Source: Bdellovibrio sp. CG10_big_fil_rev_8_21_14_0_10_47_8 (GTDB taxonomy: Bacteria; Bdellovibrionota; Bdellovibrionia; Bdellovibrionales; Bdellovibrionaceae). From it: a stretch of 5,538 nt of DNA. Every line of letters begins with the position of its first letter. Within the stretch, counting starts at the first letter, position 1. The position numbers were made by a program, and so were the translations under genes. The stretch covers positions 1 through 5,538 of the forward strand of contig PEZR01000002.1 of the NCBI GenBank assembly GCA_002773975.1, given 5' to 3'. This document shows, piece by piece, positions 1 to 5,197 of the stretch. The notes under the pieces were generated by a model. That model had not been told where the DNA came from. It ran no database searches and worked only from the letters and a program-made list of their open reading frames with translations.

Positions 1-954
1 CAGTTGGTGGGTGTACAGAGCGATGTTGATCAGCGAGTAGTGAATGAAACTCAAGAGGTCAATAAAATGGTCCGTGAGGTAGCCTCTCTCAATGAAAAAA
101 TTGCGGAAGTCGAAGTGCAGGGAATCCCAGCCAATGATCAAAGAGATCGACGAGATCTGTTGCTCAAAAAAATCAACGAGAAGATCGATATTCACTATTC
201 CGAGGGAACCAACGGCCTGGTGACGGTGAGCACGGCTGGAAATGCGATTCTTGTTTCTGGTTACGACCATTATGAATTACAAACGCATATCGACCCCAAG
301 ACTCAGAGGGTGGATGTTTATTTTAAACCCAATGAAAGTACGCCGCCTTTTCGGATCACGGATCGTATTCGTGGTGGCAGCATGGGCGGAGCTTTGGCGG
401 TCAGAGATCAGGTTATTCCAGATTTCAAAGAGAAAATGGATCAAATCGCATACAACTTGGCCGACCAGGTCAACCGAGTTCACGTCCAGGGTTTTGATCG
501 CAGCGCGCGACCGGGTGAAGTTTTCTTTGATCTTTCCGGGGGGCCTGAAGGGGCGGCAGAACGAATTGAAGTGAATGACAAAATCGTCAACGACGTGAAT
601 CGGATTGCAGCCGGGGCCAAGCCGGGTGCCCAAGGTGACAATACCATCGCAAATGTGATTTCTCAGTTACAGAGTAAAGAGCTGATGGATGGAAACTCGT
701 CCACCATCGATGATTTTTACAACTCGCAGGTGGGAAGAATCGGTGTTTTAGCGCAGCGAGCGGTAAAGACCAGAGAGTCTCAAGATCATATCGTCAATCA
801 GCTCAATACGATTCGAGAGGGTATTTCGGGAGTTTCTTTGGATGAAGAGACGACAAATATGATCGAATTTCAAAGAGCCTTTGATGCCTCGGCCCGGGTG
901 ATCAAAACAGCAGATGAGATGTTCGATACAATTCTCAATTTGAAGAGGATGTAA
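1..954 (+). CDS. flgK: Flagellar hook-filament junction protein 1 (HAP1), C-terminal part
   Basis: FlgK caps the hook and, with FlgL, forms the adaptor on which the flagellin filament is built outside the cell. The 5' end lies outside the window; 317 residues remain, read in frame from base 1, so an apparent TTG start at base 4 is only an internal Leu codon. The visible part begins in a long helical stretch with the NEKI...ANDQRDRRDLLLKKINEK pattern typical of the FlgK middle region. It ends with the family signature of the C-terminal D0 helix: EETTNMIEFQRAFDASARVIKTADEMFDTILNL in outline (about residues 281-313 of the visible part), the coiled-coil segment shared by FlgK, FlgE and flagellins. 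The stop (TAA, 952-954) is 5 bases before flgL, so the two are surely co-transcribed. A Shine-Dalgarno for flgL lies inside the last codons. No frameshift or gap is seen. Identification is firm; only the N-terminal D0/D1 part is missing. Confidence 0.95.
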   Translation, partial: QLVGVQSDVDQRVVNETQEVNKMVREVASLNEKIAEVEVQGIPANDQRDRRDLLLKKINEKIDIHYSEGTNGLVTVSTAGNAILVSGYDHYELQTHIDPKTQRVDVYFKPNESTPPFRITDRIRGGSMGGALAVRDQVIPDFKEKMDQIAYNLADQVNRVHVQGFDRSARPGEVFFDLSGGPEGAAERIEVNDKIVNDVNRIAAGAKPGAQGDNTIANVISQLQSKELMDGNSSTIDDFYNSQVGRIGVLAQRAVKTRESQDHIVNQLNTIREGISGVSLDEETTNMIEFQRAFDASARVIKTADEMFDTILNLKRM

Positions 955-959
955 TTTAG

Positions 960-2042
960 ATGCGTGTCGCGGATAAGATGGCCTTTAATCAAGTGACTCA
1001 GAATCTGTCCAAAAACAGGACAGAGATGAACGATTTGCAGAATAAGGCAGCAACACAAAAACGTATCAACAAGCCCTCGGACGATCCGGCCGCATCAGCG
1101 CGGGTTTTGGCGGCAAGAACTGAAGAGCGCGCCAGTAAACAATTTCAAAAAAATATCAACGTAGCTCGCTCATTTTTGGAATTCACAGATCAGTCTTTAT
1201 CTGAGCTGACTGAGTCCTTGATTCGAGCCAAAGAGTTAGCCATTCAGCAATCCAGTGATGCCGGCGCCAGTCCCGACACTCGGCGAACAGCAGCGGCCGA
1301 GGTCGAACAAATTTACAATCAGACCGTACAAATCGCCAATCGGAAGCTGGGCGAGCGTTATGTTTTTGGTGGCTATAAAACCAACTCAGCGCCATTTGAC
1401 ATTTCCGGCGAGTATCATGGTGATGATGGGGACATTAAGTTACAGATCAATAAGGATGCCTTTGTCGCAATGAATGTTTCTGGCGACAAAGTTTTTCAGG
1501 GTAAGGGTCTGGGCGCGGACGGTCTGATTCGATACAATAGCAAGGTTCCTAAGGACGCTGGAGAGCTTCGCGATCAGCAGGCTCAGGATTTACAAAAAGA
1601 AATTGATCTTGAGATGAATAGAAATGCAGCTGTGCCACTGCGCGGTCCGGCGTCAACCACTCGAGATGAAGTGACCTATACCTCGGTGCCGGACAGCAAT
1701 TCTCAGGGCACAAATATCCTCAATGCTCTCCGCAATTTTGAAATCGCTCTGAAGACGAATGACAAAGTCGAGGTTCAGTCCAGCGTGGATGAGCTCGACG
1801 CAGCTCTGACTCAGGTCGTGAATACCCGCGCCCAGGTGGGCTCTCGGGTGACTTCTTTGAATTCAGCTTACGATTCCCTCCAAAAGTCCATTCTGGACCA
1901 AAAGGGCACAGCCTCGCAGCTCGAGGACGCCGATCTGTTCGAGGTTGTCAGTGACATGAACAAAACTGACAGCACACTCAAGGCCACGCTTGAAACCTCA
2001 GGCAAAGTTATGAACATGAGTCTCCTTGACTTTCTTCGATAG
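960..2042 (+). CDS. flgL: Flagellar hook-filament junction protein 3 (HAP3)
   Basis: FlgL is the second junction protein, sitting between FlgK and the first flagellin subunits. The 360-residue product has the flagellin-fold N-terminus: an amphipathic D0 helix starting MRVADKMAFNQ, then RINKPSDDPAAS (residues 35-46) and a long D1 helix with LIRAKELAIQQSS (about 87-99). IANRKLGERYVFGGYKT (about 125-141) is a hallmark of FlgL. The C-terminal helix carries the usual DLFEVVSDMNK...SLLDFLR ending. It is somewhat longer than the enterobacterial protein (about 317 residues); the extra length seems to lie in the variable middle (about 150-250), the surface-exposed part in this family. ATG at 960 is preceded by AGAGGA at 944-949, a good spacing of 10 bases. 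Next downstream is csrA after 70 bases, so the gene is probably in the same operon as the flagellar regulator pair. Confidence 0.95.
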   Translation: MRVADKMAFNQVTQNLSKNRTEMNDLQNKAATQKRINKPSDDPAASARVLAARTEERASKQFQKNINVARSFLEFTDQSLSELTESLIRAKELAIQQSSDAGASPDTRRTAAAEVEQIYNQTVQIANRKLGERYVFGGYKTNSAPFDISGEYHGDDGDIKLQINKDAFVAMNVSGDKVFQGKGLGADGLIRYNSKVPKDAGELRDQQAQDLQKEIDLEMNRNAAVPLRGPASTTRDEVTYTSVPDSNSQGTNILNALRNFEIALKTNDKVEVQSSVDELDAALTQVVNTRAQVGSRVTSLNSAYDSLQKSILDQKGTASQLEDADLFEVVSDMNKTDSTLKATLETSGKVMNMSLLDFLR

Positions 2043-2047
2043 AAATA

Positions 2048-2083
2048 ATAGCTACAGTTCCGCTTCGGTCTGACCGATAGCTA
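2048..2083 (+). promoter_or_regulatory. Stem-loop in the csrA leader
   Basis: The flgL-csrA gap contains a perfect 5-bp hairpin, TCGGT (2065-2069), loop CTG, ACCGA (2073-2077). It is flanked by two copies of ATAGCTA (2048-2054 and 2077-2083). Because TAGCTA is self-complementary, the copies at 2049-2054 and 2078-2083 can extend the stem by 6 bp, leaving bases 2055-2064 as a one-sided bulge. The structure ends 5 bases before the first GGA motif of the leader and 19 bases before the csrA Shine-Dalgarno. It has no T-tract, so it is not an evident terminator. A role in presenting the GGA motifs to CsrA, or in processing the flgL-csrA message, is inference. Confidence 0.45.
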
Positions 2084-2088
2084 TGTAC

Positions 2089-2107
2089 AAGGAAGTTTCA
2101 CTAGGAG
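2089..2107 (+). promoter_or_regulatory. csrA ribosome binding site with two GGA motifs (possible CsrA autorepression site)
   Basis: AGGAG at 2103-2107 lies 5 bases before ATG 2113 and decides the csrA start. An in-frame ATG at 2083 would add ten residues but has no Shine-Dalgarno and sits in the leader hairpin. A second GGA lies at 2091-2093 inside AAGGA, which fits the ANGGA core bound by CsrA. The two GGAs are 13 bases apart, within the range over which one CsrA dimer can bridge two sites. CsrA family proteins commonly repress by covering a GGA in the Shine-Dalgarno; that this occurs here is inferred. Confidence 0.5.
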
Positions 2108-2112
2108 CATAT

Positions 2113-2340
2113 ATGCTGGTTCTTACACGGAAGTTAGGGGAGAGCATTGCCATTGATGACCACATAAAAATTCGTGTGGTACAGATCAAAGGCAAGCAGG
2201 TTCGCTTGGGGATTGAAGCTCCCAAGGAAACCAAAATCCATCGCGAAGAAGTTTATCTAGCCATTCAGGACACCAACAAAGAGTCCGCGTCGGCACAACC
2301 CGATAAAATTCGCTCAGTTTCTAAAATGCTGAAGACTTAA
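2113..2340 (+). CDS. csrA: Carbon storage regulator / translational regulator CsrA
   Basis: CsrA is a small homodimeric RNA-binding protein that blocks or stabilises messages by binding GGA motifs in leaders, including flagellin messages in several bacteria. The 75-residue product starts MLVLTRKLGES and contains KGKQVRLGIEAPKE (about 26-39) and the IHREEVY segment (42-48). The key RNA-contacting residues are in place: Leu4 and Arg6 in the first strand, and Arg44 next to His43 and Glu45. The protein is longer than the 61-residue E. coli form and resembles the 74-residue Bacillus form. Its tail begins YLAIQDTN, and Asn55 lies at the position required for FliW binding in Bacillus subtilis. The start is fixed by AGGAG at 2103-2107. 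Gene order flgL-csrA-fliW matches its expected role in flagellar assembly control. The last 20 residues are polar and lysine/serine rich. Confidence 0.96.
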   Translation: MLVLTRKLGESIAIDDHIKIRVVQIKGKQVRLGIEAPKETKIHREEVYLAIQDTNKESASAQPDKIRSVSKMLKT

Positions 2341-2477
2341 AAGCCTCTAAGGCCGCAGGTTTTCAGCCTATCTTTATATTTCGCAAAGCATCAGTTGCTC
2401 TCGCCATAGGTCTAGTTTTTCTTTCAATTCACCCATTTTTTTGTCTTGCTGTGTCCTAGAGTCAGGTGCATCCTGTA

Positions 2478-2490
2478 ATGGAAGAGGGGG
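2478..2490 (+). promoter_or_regulatory. fliW ribosome binding site with adjacent ANGGA motif
   Basis: A purine run, AGAGGGGG (2483-2490), precedes the GTG at 2495 and makes this the most likely fliW start. The upstream in-frame TTG at 2441 has no Shine-Dalgarno and would add 18 residues that do not resemble the family. ATGGA (2478-2482) abuts the Shine-Dalgarno and fits the ANGGA core of CsrA sites, so CsrA could plausibly affect fliW translation. Only one such motif is seen here, which makes this weaker than the csrA leader. Confidence 0.45.
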
Positions 2491-2494
2491 TCCA

Positions 2495-3040
2495 GTGAGC
2501 CAAGATATTTTGATACAGACAACGCGTTTTGGTCAGGTTCAATTTCAAGCCAGTGACTTGCTGACATTCTCTGATGGAATTTTGGGGTTTGCGGACTTGA
2601 AAAAGTTTGTACTCTTGGATGATCCCAATGACGACATTTTCGCCTGGTTACAAAGCTGTGATGAGCCATCGATTGCTTTCCCCGTACTAGAGCCAGAGCT
2701 CTTTTCTGAGAAATACAATATCACTTTGGCGAAGAGCGATCTGGAAGCGATTAAAAAGCCCAATCTCGAGGGCACTCGTTTGTTCTGCATTATCACGATT
2801 CCTGATGATCCCGTGCAAATGACAGCAAATATGAAGGCCCCTGTGGTGATCAATATTGAACAAAGATTAGCACGCCAGTGTGTGTTGCAAGACAATCACT
2901 TGGCGATCCGCGAACCTATTTTTAGCAAGCTTCAACAACGAGTGGTTCAGAATCCTAACCAATCCATCAAAGCCCAATCCCACGGCCTCGACGTCGCGAT
3001 CCGCTTGCCACAACGCAAAGACGCCGAGACGAGTTTGTAG
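2495..3040 (+). CDS. fliW: Flagellar assembly factor FliW, CsrA antagonist
   Basis: FliW binds CsrA and relieves translational repression of flagellin; when flagellin accumulates it titrates FliW and CsrA becomes active again. The GTG-started product has 181 residues. Family features are the opening FGQVQF (12-17), the LTFSDGILGFADLKKFVLL stretch (23-41), FAWLQS (49-54), the ITIPDD strand (101-105), and the strongest signature TANMKAPVVINI (110-121), followed by QCVLQDNHLAIREPI (128-142). The family core is complete at about residue 142. The remaining 39 residues (143-181), rich in Gln, Lys and Arg, are an extension absent from the roughly 143-residue Bacillus protein. A 154-base gap separates it from csrA, and no convincing promoter or terminator is visible there, so it may be read from the upstream operon. 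The adjacent csrA supports the assignment. Confidence 0.94.
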   Translation: MSQDILIQTTRFGQVQFQASDLLTFSDGILGFADLKKFVLLDDPNDDIFAWLQSCDEPSIAFPVLEPELFSEKYNITLAKSDLEAIKKPNLEGTRLFCIITIPDDPVQMTANMKAPVVINIEQRLARQCVLQDNHLAIREPIFSKLQQRVVQNPNQSIKAQSHGLDVAIRLPQRKDAETSL

Positions 3041-3051
3041 TCCCATCTCAT

Positions 3052-3075
3052 TTTGAGACGGCCTTGCGTCTCAAA
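3052..3075 (+). terminator. Stem-loop after fliW, possible 3' end of the flagellar operon
   Basis: TTTGAGACG (3052-3060) and CGTCTCAAA (3067-3075) form a perfect 9-bp stem with a 6-base loop, 11 bases after the fliW stop. The sequence downstream is TCCCAGG rather than a T-tract, so it is not a standard intrinsic terminator. It could still mark or protect the end of the message. Its position between fliW and a separate promoter fits an operon boundary. Confidence 0.4.
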
Positions 3076-3133
3076 TCCCAGGCTAATTCTAGAGTGAATC
3101 AGAGTGAGATTTGCCAATTCTTTCTGTTCAGCT

Positions 3134-3159
3134 GACTAGGGATTAGTCGGTCTAAGACC
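3134..3159. repeat. Two abutting palindromes upstream of a sigma-54-type promoter
   Basis: GACTA (3134-3138), spacer GGGAT, TAGTC (3144-3148) is followed without a gap by GGTC (3149-3152), spacer TAA, GACC (3156-3159). Their centres lie about 73 and 60 bases upstream of the predicted transcription start at about 3214. Palindromes in this place are what a dimeric regulator would bind, and sigma-54 promoters need an enhancer-binding activator, usually bound somewhat further upstream. The function is inferred; both palindromes are short enough to occur by chance. Confidence 0.35.
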
Positions 3160-3187
3160 TTGAAACCTCAACCTATTTCAGTAGGGC

Positions 3188-3203
3188 TGGCACGGCCCCT
3201 GCT
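3188..3203 (+). promoter_or_regulatory. Sigma-54 (RpoN) type -24/-12 promoter
   Basis: TGGCACGG at 3188-3195 and CTGCT at 3199-3203 match the consensus TGGCACG-N4-TTGCW with one mismatch (C for T at 3199). The invariant GG (3189-3190) and GC (3201-3202) are exactly 12 bases apart, and the base before the -24 element is a pyrimidine as preferred. If C3202 is -12, transcription starts near 3214, just before the GAGG Shine-Dalgarno (3216-3219) and 12 bases before ATG 3226. A TTGAAA that could serve as a sigma-70 -35 box occurs at 3160, but no -10 box is found at the right distance. Use of this promoter requires RpoN and an activator elsewhere in the genome. Confidence 0.65.
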
Positions 3204-3225
3204 TTGTACATGGTTGAGGTGTCTT

Positions 3226-4335
3226 ATGGAAAATCTCTTTGAATCAAAATGGCCAGCCATCATCATGGTGAGTTTAGTGGCCCTTTCATTCTATACTCTG
3301 AAAAAGTCATGGAAAGAACAGACCGTGGAATCGCCACTGACCGAGGATCTTTCATACGAGATGCCAAGACCCAAAAATTTCGGTTCTGATTATGATATTT
3401 CTCAACGCCAGGTTGTTTGGGAAGAGCACCATGCAGAGGCTGCCAAAAAACAGGGTGTCACTGGTGGAAAAGCCCCGGTGACAACGGCCGCTGCCAATGC
3501 CAAGAAAAAAGCGGATGAAAAAAATAAGAAAAAATCTAAAAAGACGGCGCAAAATAAAAATAAAAAAGCGGGAGAGCTGAATGTTCGATTGGCCGATGCT
3601 GATGGGGCTTCGCCGATGTCTGGATTTTCTGACGGCACAGACATACAAAATGTAAATGGACAAATTGCTGAACTTCCTCCACCGACGACCACTTCAGAGC
3701 CCGCAAAAACGACACCGACAGTTGTTGACGAGGTCAAATTGACAGCGACTCAGTGGAGAGCTCTGTTGATGGCAGAGCCAACGCAGAAAAATGCCAGCAA
3801 TTTTTATCAGGCCTATCGGAAAAAAGAAATTGATGCGGCTTCTTTTTACCAAATTTCGGGGGAGCTATTGTCCTCGAATGAAGGGGACCAGCAACAGATC
3901 GCACTTTACTTGTTGCAGGCAGATCCTTCCTTGGGTTCGTTTGTAGTGTTGACTGCACATTACACTGAAAAAACACCAGAAGCTCTTCGTGCAAAAATAT
4001 ATGAAGTTTTGAAACAGTACGCAGATCCGGCTCGTTTCGGAGTTTTAACTCAGGCTTTGGGCAGTACGGACACCAATACGCAGAAAATGGCGGCGCAGAT
4101 TGTATCTGTGGCTGTGGCTTCGCATAGGACCGCTGGTCAATCTGGCGGAGATACAGAGCCAACGCCTGGTTCTGGGCGTGATGGTCGAAGTCCAGGATCA
4201 ACTCCTGTCGGTTCCACGGCGGACCTGAAGGCTTTTATTCCAGCGCTGCAGCTCTTGATCAAATCATCGGACACGACCTTGGCCAGTCAAGCTCAGGCCT
4301 TGCTGGATAGCATTCAAGCTTTAAATCAGGCGTAA
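3226..4335 (+). CDS. Membrane-anchored lysine-rich protein with helical, HEAT-like C-terminal region (unknown function)
   Basis: I do not recognise this 369-residue protein. A single hydrophobic segment (about residues 9-26, WPAIIMVSLVALSFYTL) is an N-terminal membrane anchor, followed at once by KKSWK. By the positive-inside rule this favours a cytoplasmic body, but the topology is uncertain. Residues 70-90 are Ala/Thr rich, 92-115 form a strongly basic Lys/Asn tract, and 120-170 are a Pro/Thr/Ser-rich linker. From about 172 to 300 the sequence is helical with Leu/Ala spacing reminiscent of HEAT-like repeats (for example ALRAKIYEVLKQYADPARFGVLTQALG). A Gly/Pro/Ser linker (301-331) leads to two last helices. 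ATG 3226 is chosen because GAGG at 3216-3219 precedes it and because the alternative TTG at 3160 lies upstream of the predicted promoter. The next gene follows after 18 bases. The domain mix suggests a scaffold or envelope-linked adaptor; this is a guess. Confidence 0.85.
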   Translation: MENLFESKWPAIIMVSLVALSFYTLKKSWKEQTVESPLTEDLSYEMPRPKNFGSDYDISQRQVVWEEHHAEAAKKQGVTGGKAPVTTAAANAKKKADEKNKKKSKKTAQNKNKKAGELNVRLADADGASPMSGFSDGTDIQNVNGQIAELPPPTTTSEPAKTTPTVVDEVKLTATQWRALLMAEPTQKNASNFYQAYRKKEIDAASFYQISGELLSSNEGDQQQIALYLLQADPSLGSFVVLTAHYTEKTPEALRAKIYEVLKQYADPARFGVLTQALGSTDTNTQKMAAQIVSVAVASHRTAGQSGGDTEPTPGSGRDGRSPGSTPVGSTADLKAFIPALQLLIKSSDTTLASQAQALLDSIQALNQA

Positions 4336-4353
4336 ATACAGTATCCTAATGGA

Positions 4354-5091
4354 ATGCAAATTTCTGTTCCGGCTGTTTTTTTTATCTTTCTCGGATTTTA
4401 TAACTCCAGTGCCTTGGCTGCACTGGATTTACCAAGTCAGCTAACGGCTTCGGATCGAGCGAAGGTCACTGAGATCTTGGGCTTTTCGTCCTCTTCAAAA
4501 ATCTTGGGAAACCCTTACCCCCTTGGTGGATATTCAGGGATCGAGATTGGTTATGCTGTCGAGGTCATTCCAACGGGGGATTTGAACCGAGTGGGAAATC
4601 GCCCTCAGGCAGCGCAGGAGACCAGTTATTCGCTGCTGACCTTTGGGAAGGGGATATACAACAACATTGATCTGTTTGTTCAGTTTTCACCATTTACGGA
4701 GAGTACGGAGGTCTCTAATTTCGGAGGCCAATTGCGTTGGGGATTTTACGAGGCCGAATATTTGCCGGCCCATCTGAGTGTTGTGGTCCATGCAAATTCG
4801 GTTAATTATCAAAACAAAATCCGCACACAATCACAGGGTGCAGATCTGGTTGCCGGCTTTACAGTCGAGGACGTCACGCTGTACACGGGACTGGGGACAG
4901 GTCGCTGCATCGCTACCTTTGTGGGGGGCGCTGACGGGGTCACTGATGATCAACAGACAGCTCAGACGGATCTCACTCAACCGCACTACATCGCGGGCAT
5001 CAGCACTCGGTACCAAAAAATTTTCCTTGCCGTTGAGCTTGATCGCTATTCTCAATCCGTCTATGCCGCCAAACTAGGCCTCCGATTCTAA
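4354..5091 (+). CDS. Secreted protein, probable outer-membrane beta-barrel (unknown function)
   Basis: The 245-residue product starts with a hydrophobic signal-like segment (residues 4-19) and an SALA motif, giving a likely signal peptidase I cut after Ala22. The segment lacks the usual Lys or Arg near the N-terminus. The mature part is rich in Gly, Tyr and Phe, with alternating polar and apolar residues (SGIEIGYAVEVIP, IDLFVQFSP, GGQLRWGFYEAEY, LSVVVHANSVNY, HYIAGISTRYQKIFLAVELD), and ends AAKLGLRF. A terminal Phe preceded by alternating residues is the usual barrel-assembly signal of outer-membrane proteins. About eight strands would fit the size. An in-frame stop at 4333 rules out an upstream start. 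No clear Shine-Dalgarno precedes ATG 4354 (only GGA, directly adjacent), so translation may be coupled to the upstream gene 18 bases away. I cannot assign a named family. Confidence 0.82.
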   Translation: MQISVPAVFFIFLGFYNSSALAALDLPSQLTASDRAKVTEILGFSSSSKILGNPYPLGGYSGIEIGYAVEVIPTGDLNRVGNRPQAAQETSYSLLTFGKGIYNNIDLFVQFSPFTESTEVSNFGGQLRWGFYEAEYLPAHLSVVVHANSVNYQNKIRTQSQGADLVAGFTVEDVTLYTGLGTGRCIATFVGGADGVTDDQQTAQTDLTQPHYIAGISTRYQKIFLAVELDRYSQSVYAAKLGLRF

Positions 5092-5197
5092 GTTAATAAG
5101 TGACTTCCCTTCTTTGGTAGCAATAGCGCGTCAATTTTTTGTAATAATAGATGCTTAACGCATTGTTGCTACCAAAGAAGGGAAGTCACTTATTAAC
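5092..5197. repeat. 106-base element with perfect 32-base inverted arms between convergent genes
   Basis: Bases 5092-5123 (starting GTTAATAAGTGACTTCCC) are exactly complementary, in inverted order, to 5166-5197. The pairing continues inward with wobble and Watson-Crick pairs (5124-5126 with 5163-5165), one mismatch, GCGT (5128-5131) with ACGC (5157-5160, allowing the shift of one base at its edge), and a loop of about 20 bases containing T6 (5135-5140). The left arm begins at the base after the stop codon of the putative outer-membrane protein gene; the right arm contains the stop of the minus-strand gene. In neither direction does a T-tract follow the stem, unlike an ordinary bidirectional terminator. 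It may still end or protect both transcripts, or be a miniature mobile element: TTAA lies at each outer end but is itself palindromic and so proves nothing. Confidence 0.9.

Noticed and set aside
2073..2080. ACCGATAG as a sigma-28 flagellar -10 element (consensus GCCGATAA) before csrA
   Set aside because: No TAAA-type -35 element lies about 15 bases upstream, and the bases are better explained by the hairpin.
2083..2112. Upstream in-frame ATG for csrA giving a ten-residue N-terminal extension
   Set aside because: There is no Shine-Dalgarno before 2083, it sits in the leader hairpin, and CsrA proteins begin with the MLVLTRK-type strand found at 2113.
2349..2370. Terminator between csrA and fliW
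   Set aside because: Only a weak 4-bp AGGC/GCCT pairing is present and no T-tract follows, so termination is not supported.
3160..3225. TTG start adding 22 residues to the membrane-anchored protein
   Set aside because: The region contains the -24/-12 promoter and has no Shine-Dalgarno before TTG; ATG 3226 has GAGG at a good distance.
3352..4201. Minus-strand open frames opposite the lysine-rich gene
   Set aside because: They are low-complexity (Phe/Leu/Arg rich) mirror images of the coding strand with no Shine-Dalgarno or family features.
5092..5197. Reading the inverted repeat as a CRISPR repeat, dif site or integron attC site
   Set aside because: There is one copy only, with no spacer array. 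The arms are perfectly matched rather than the imperfect layout of attC, and I see no resemblance to the dif core.
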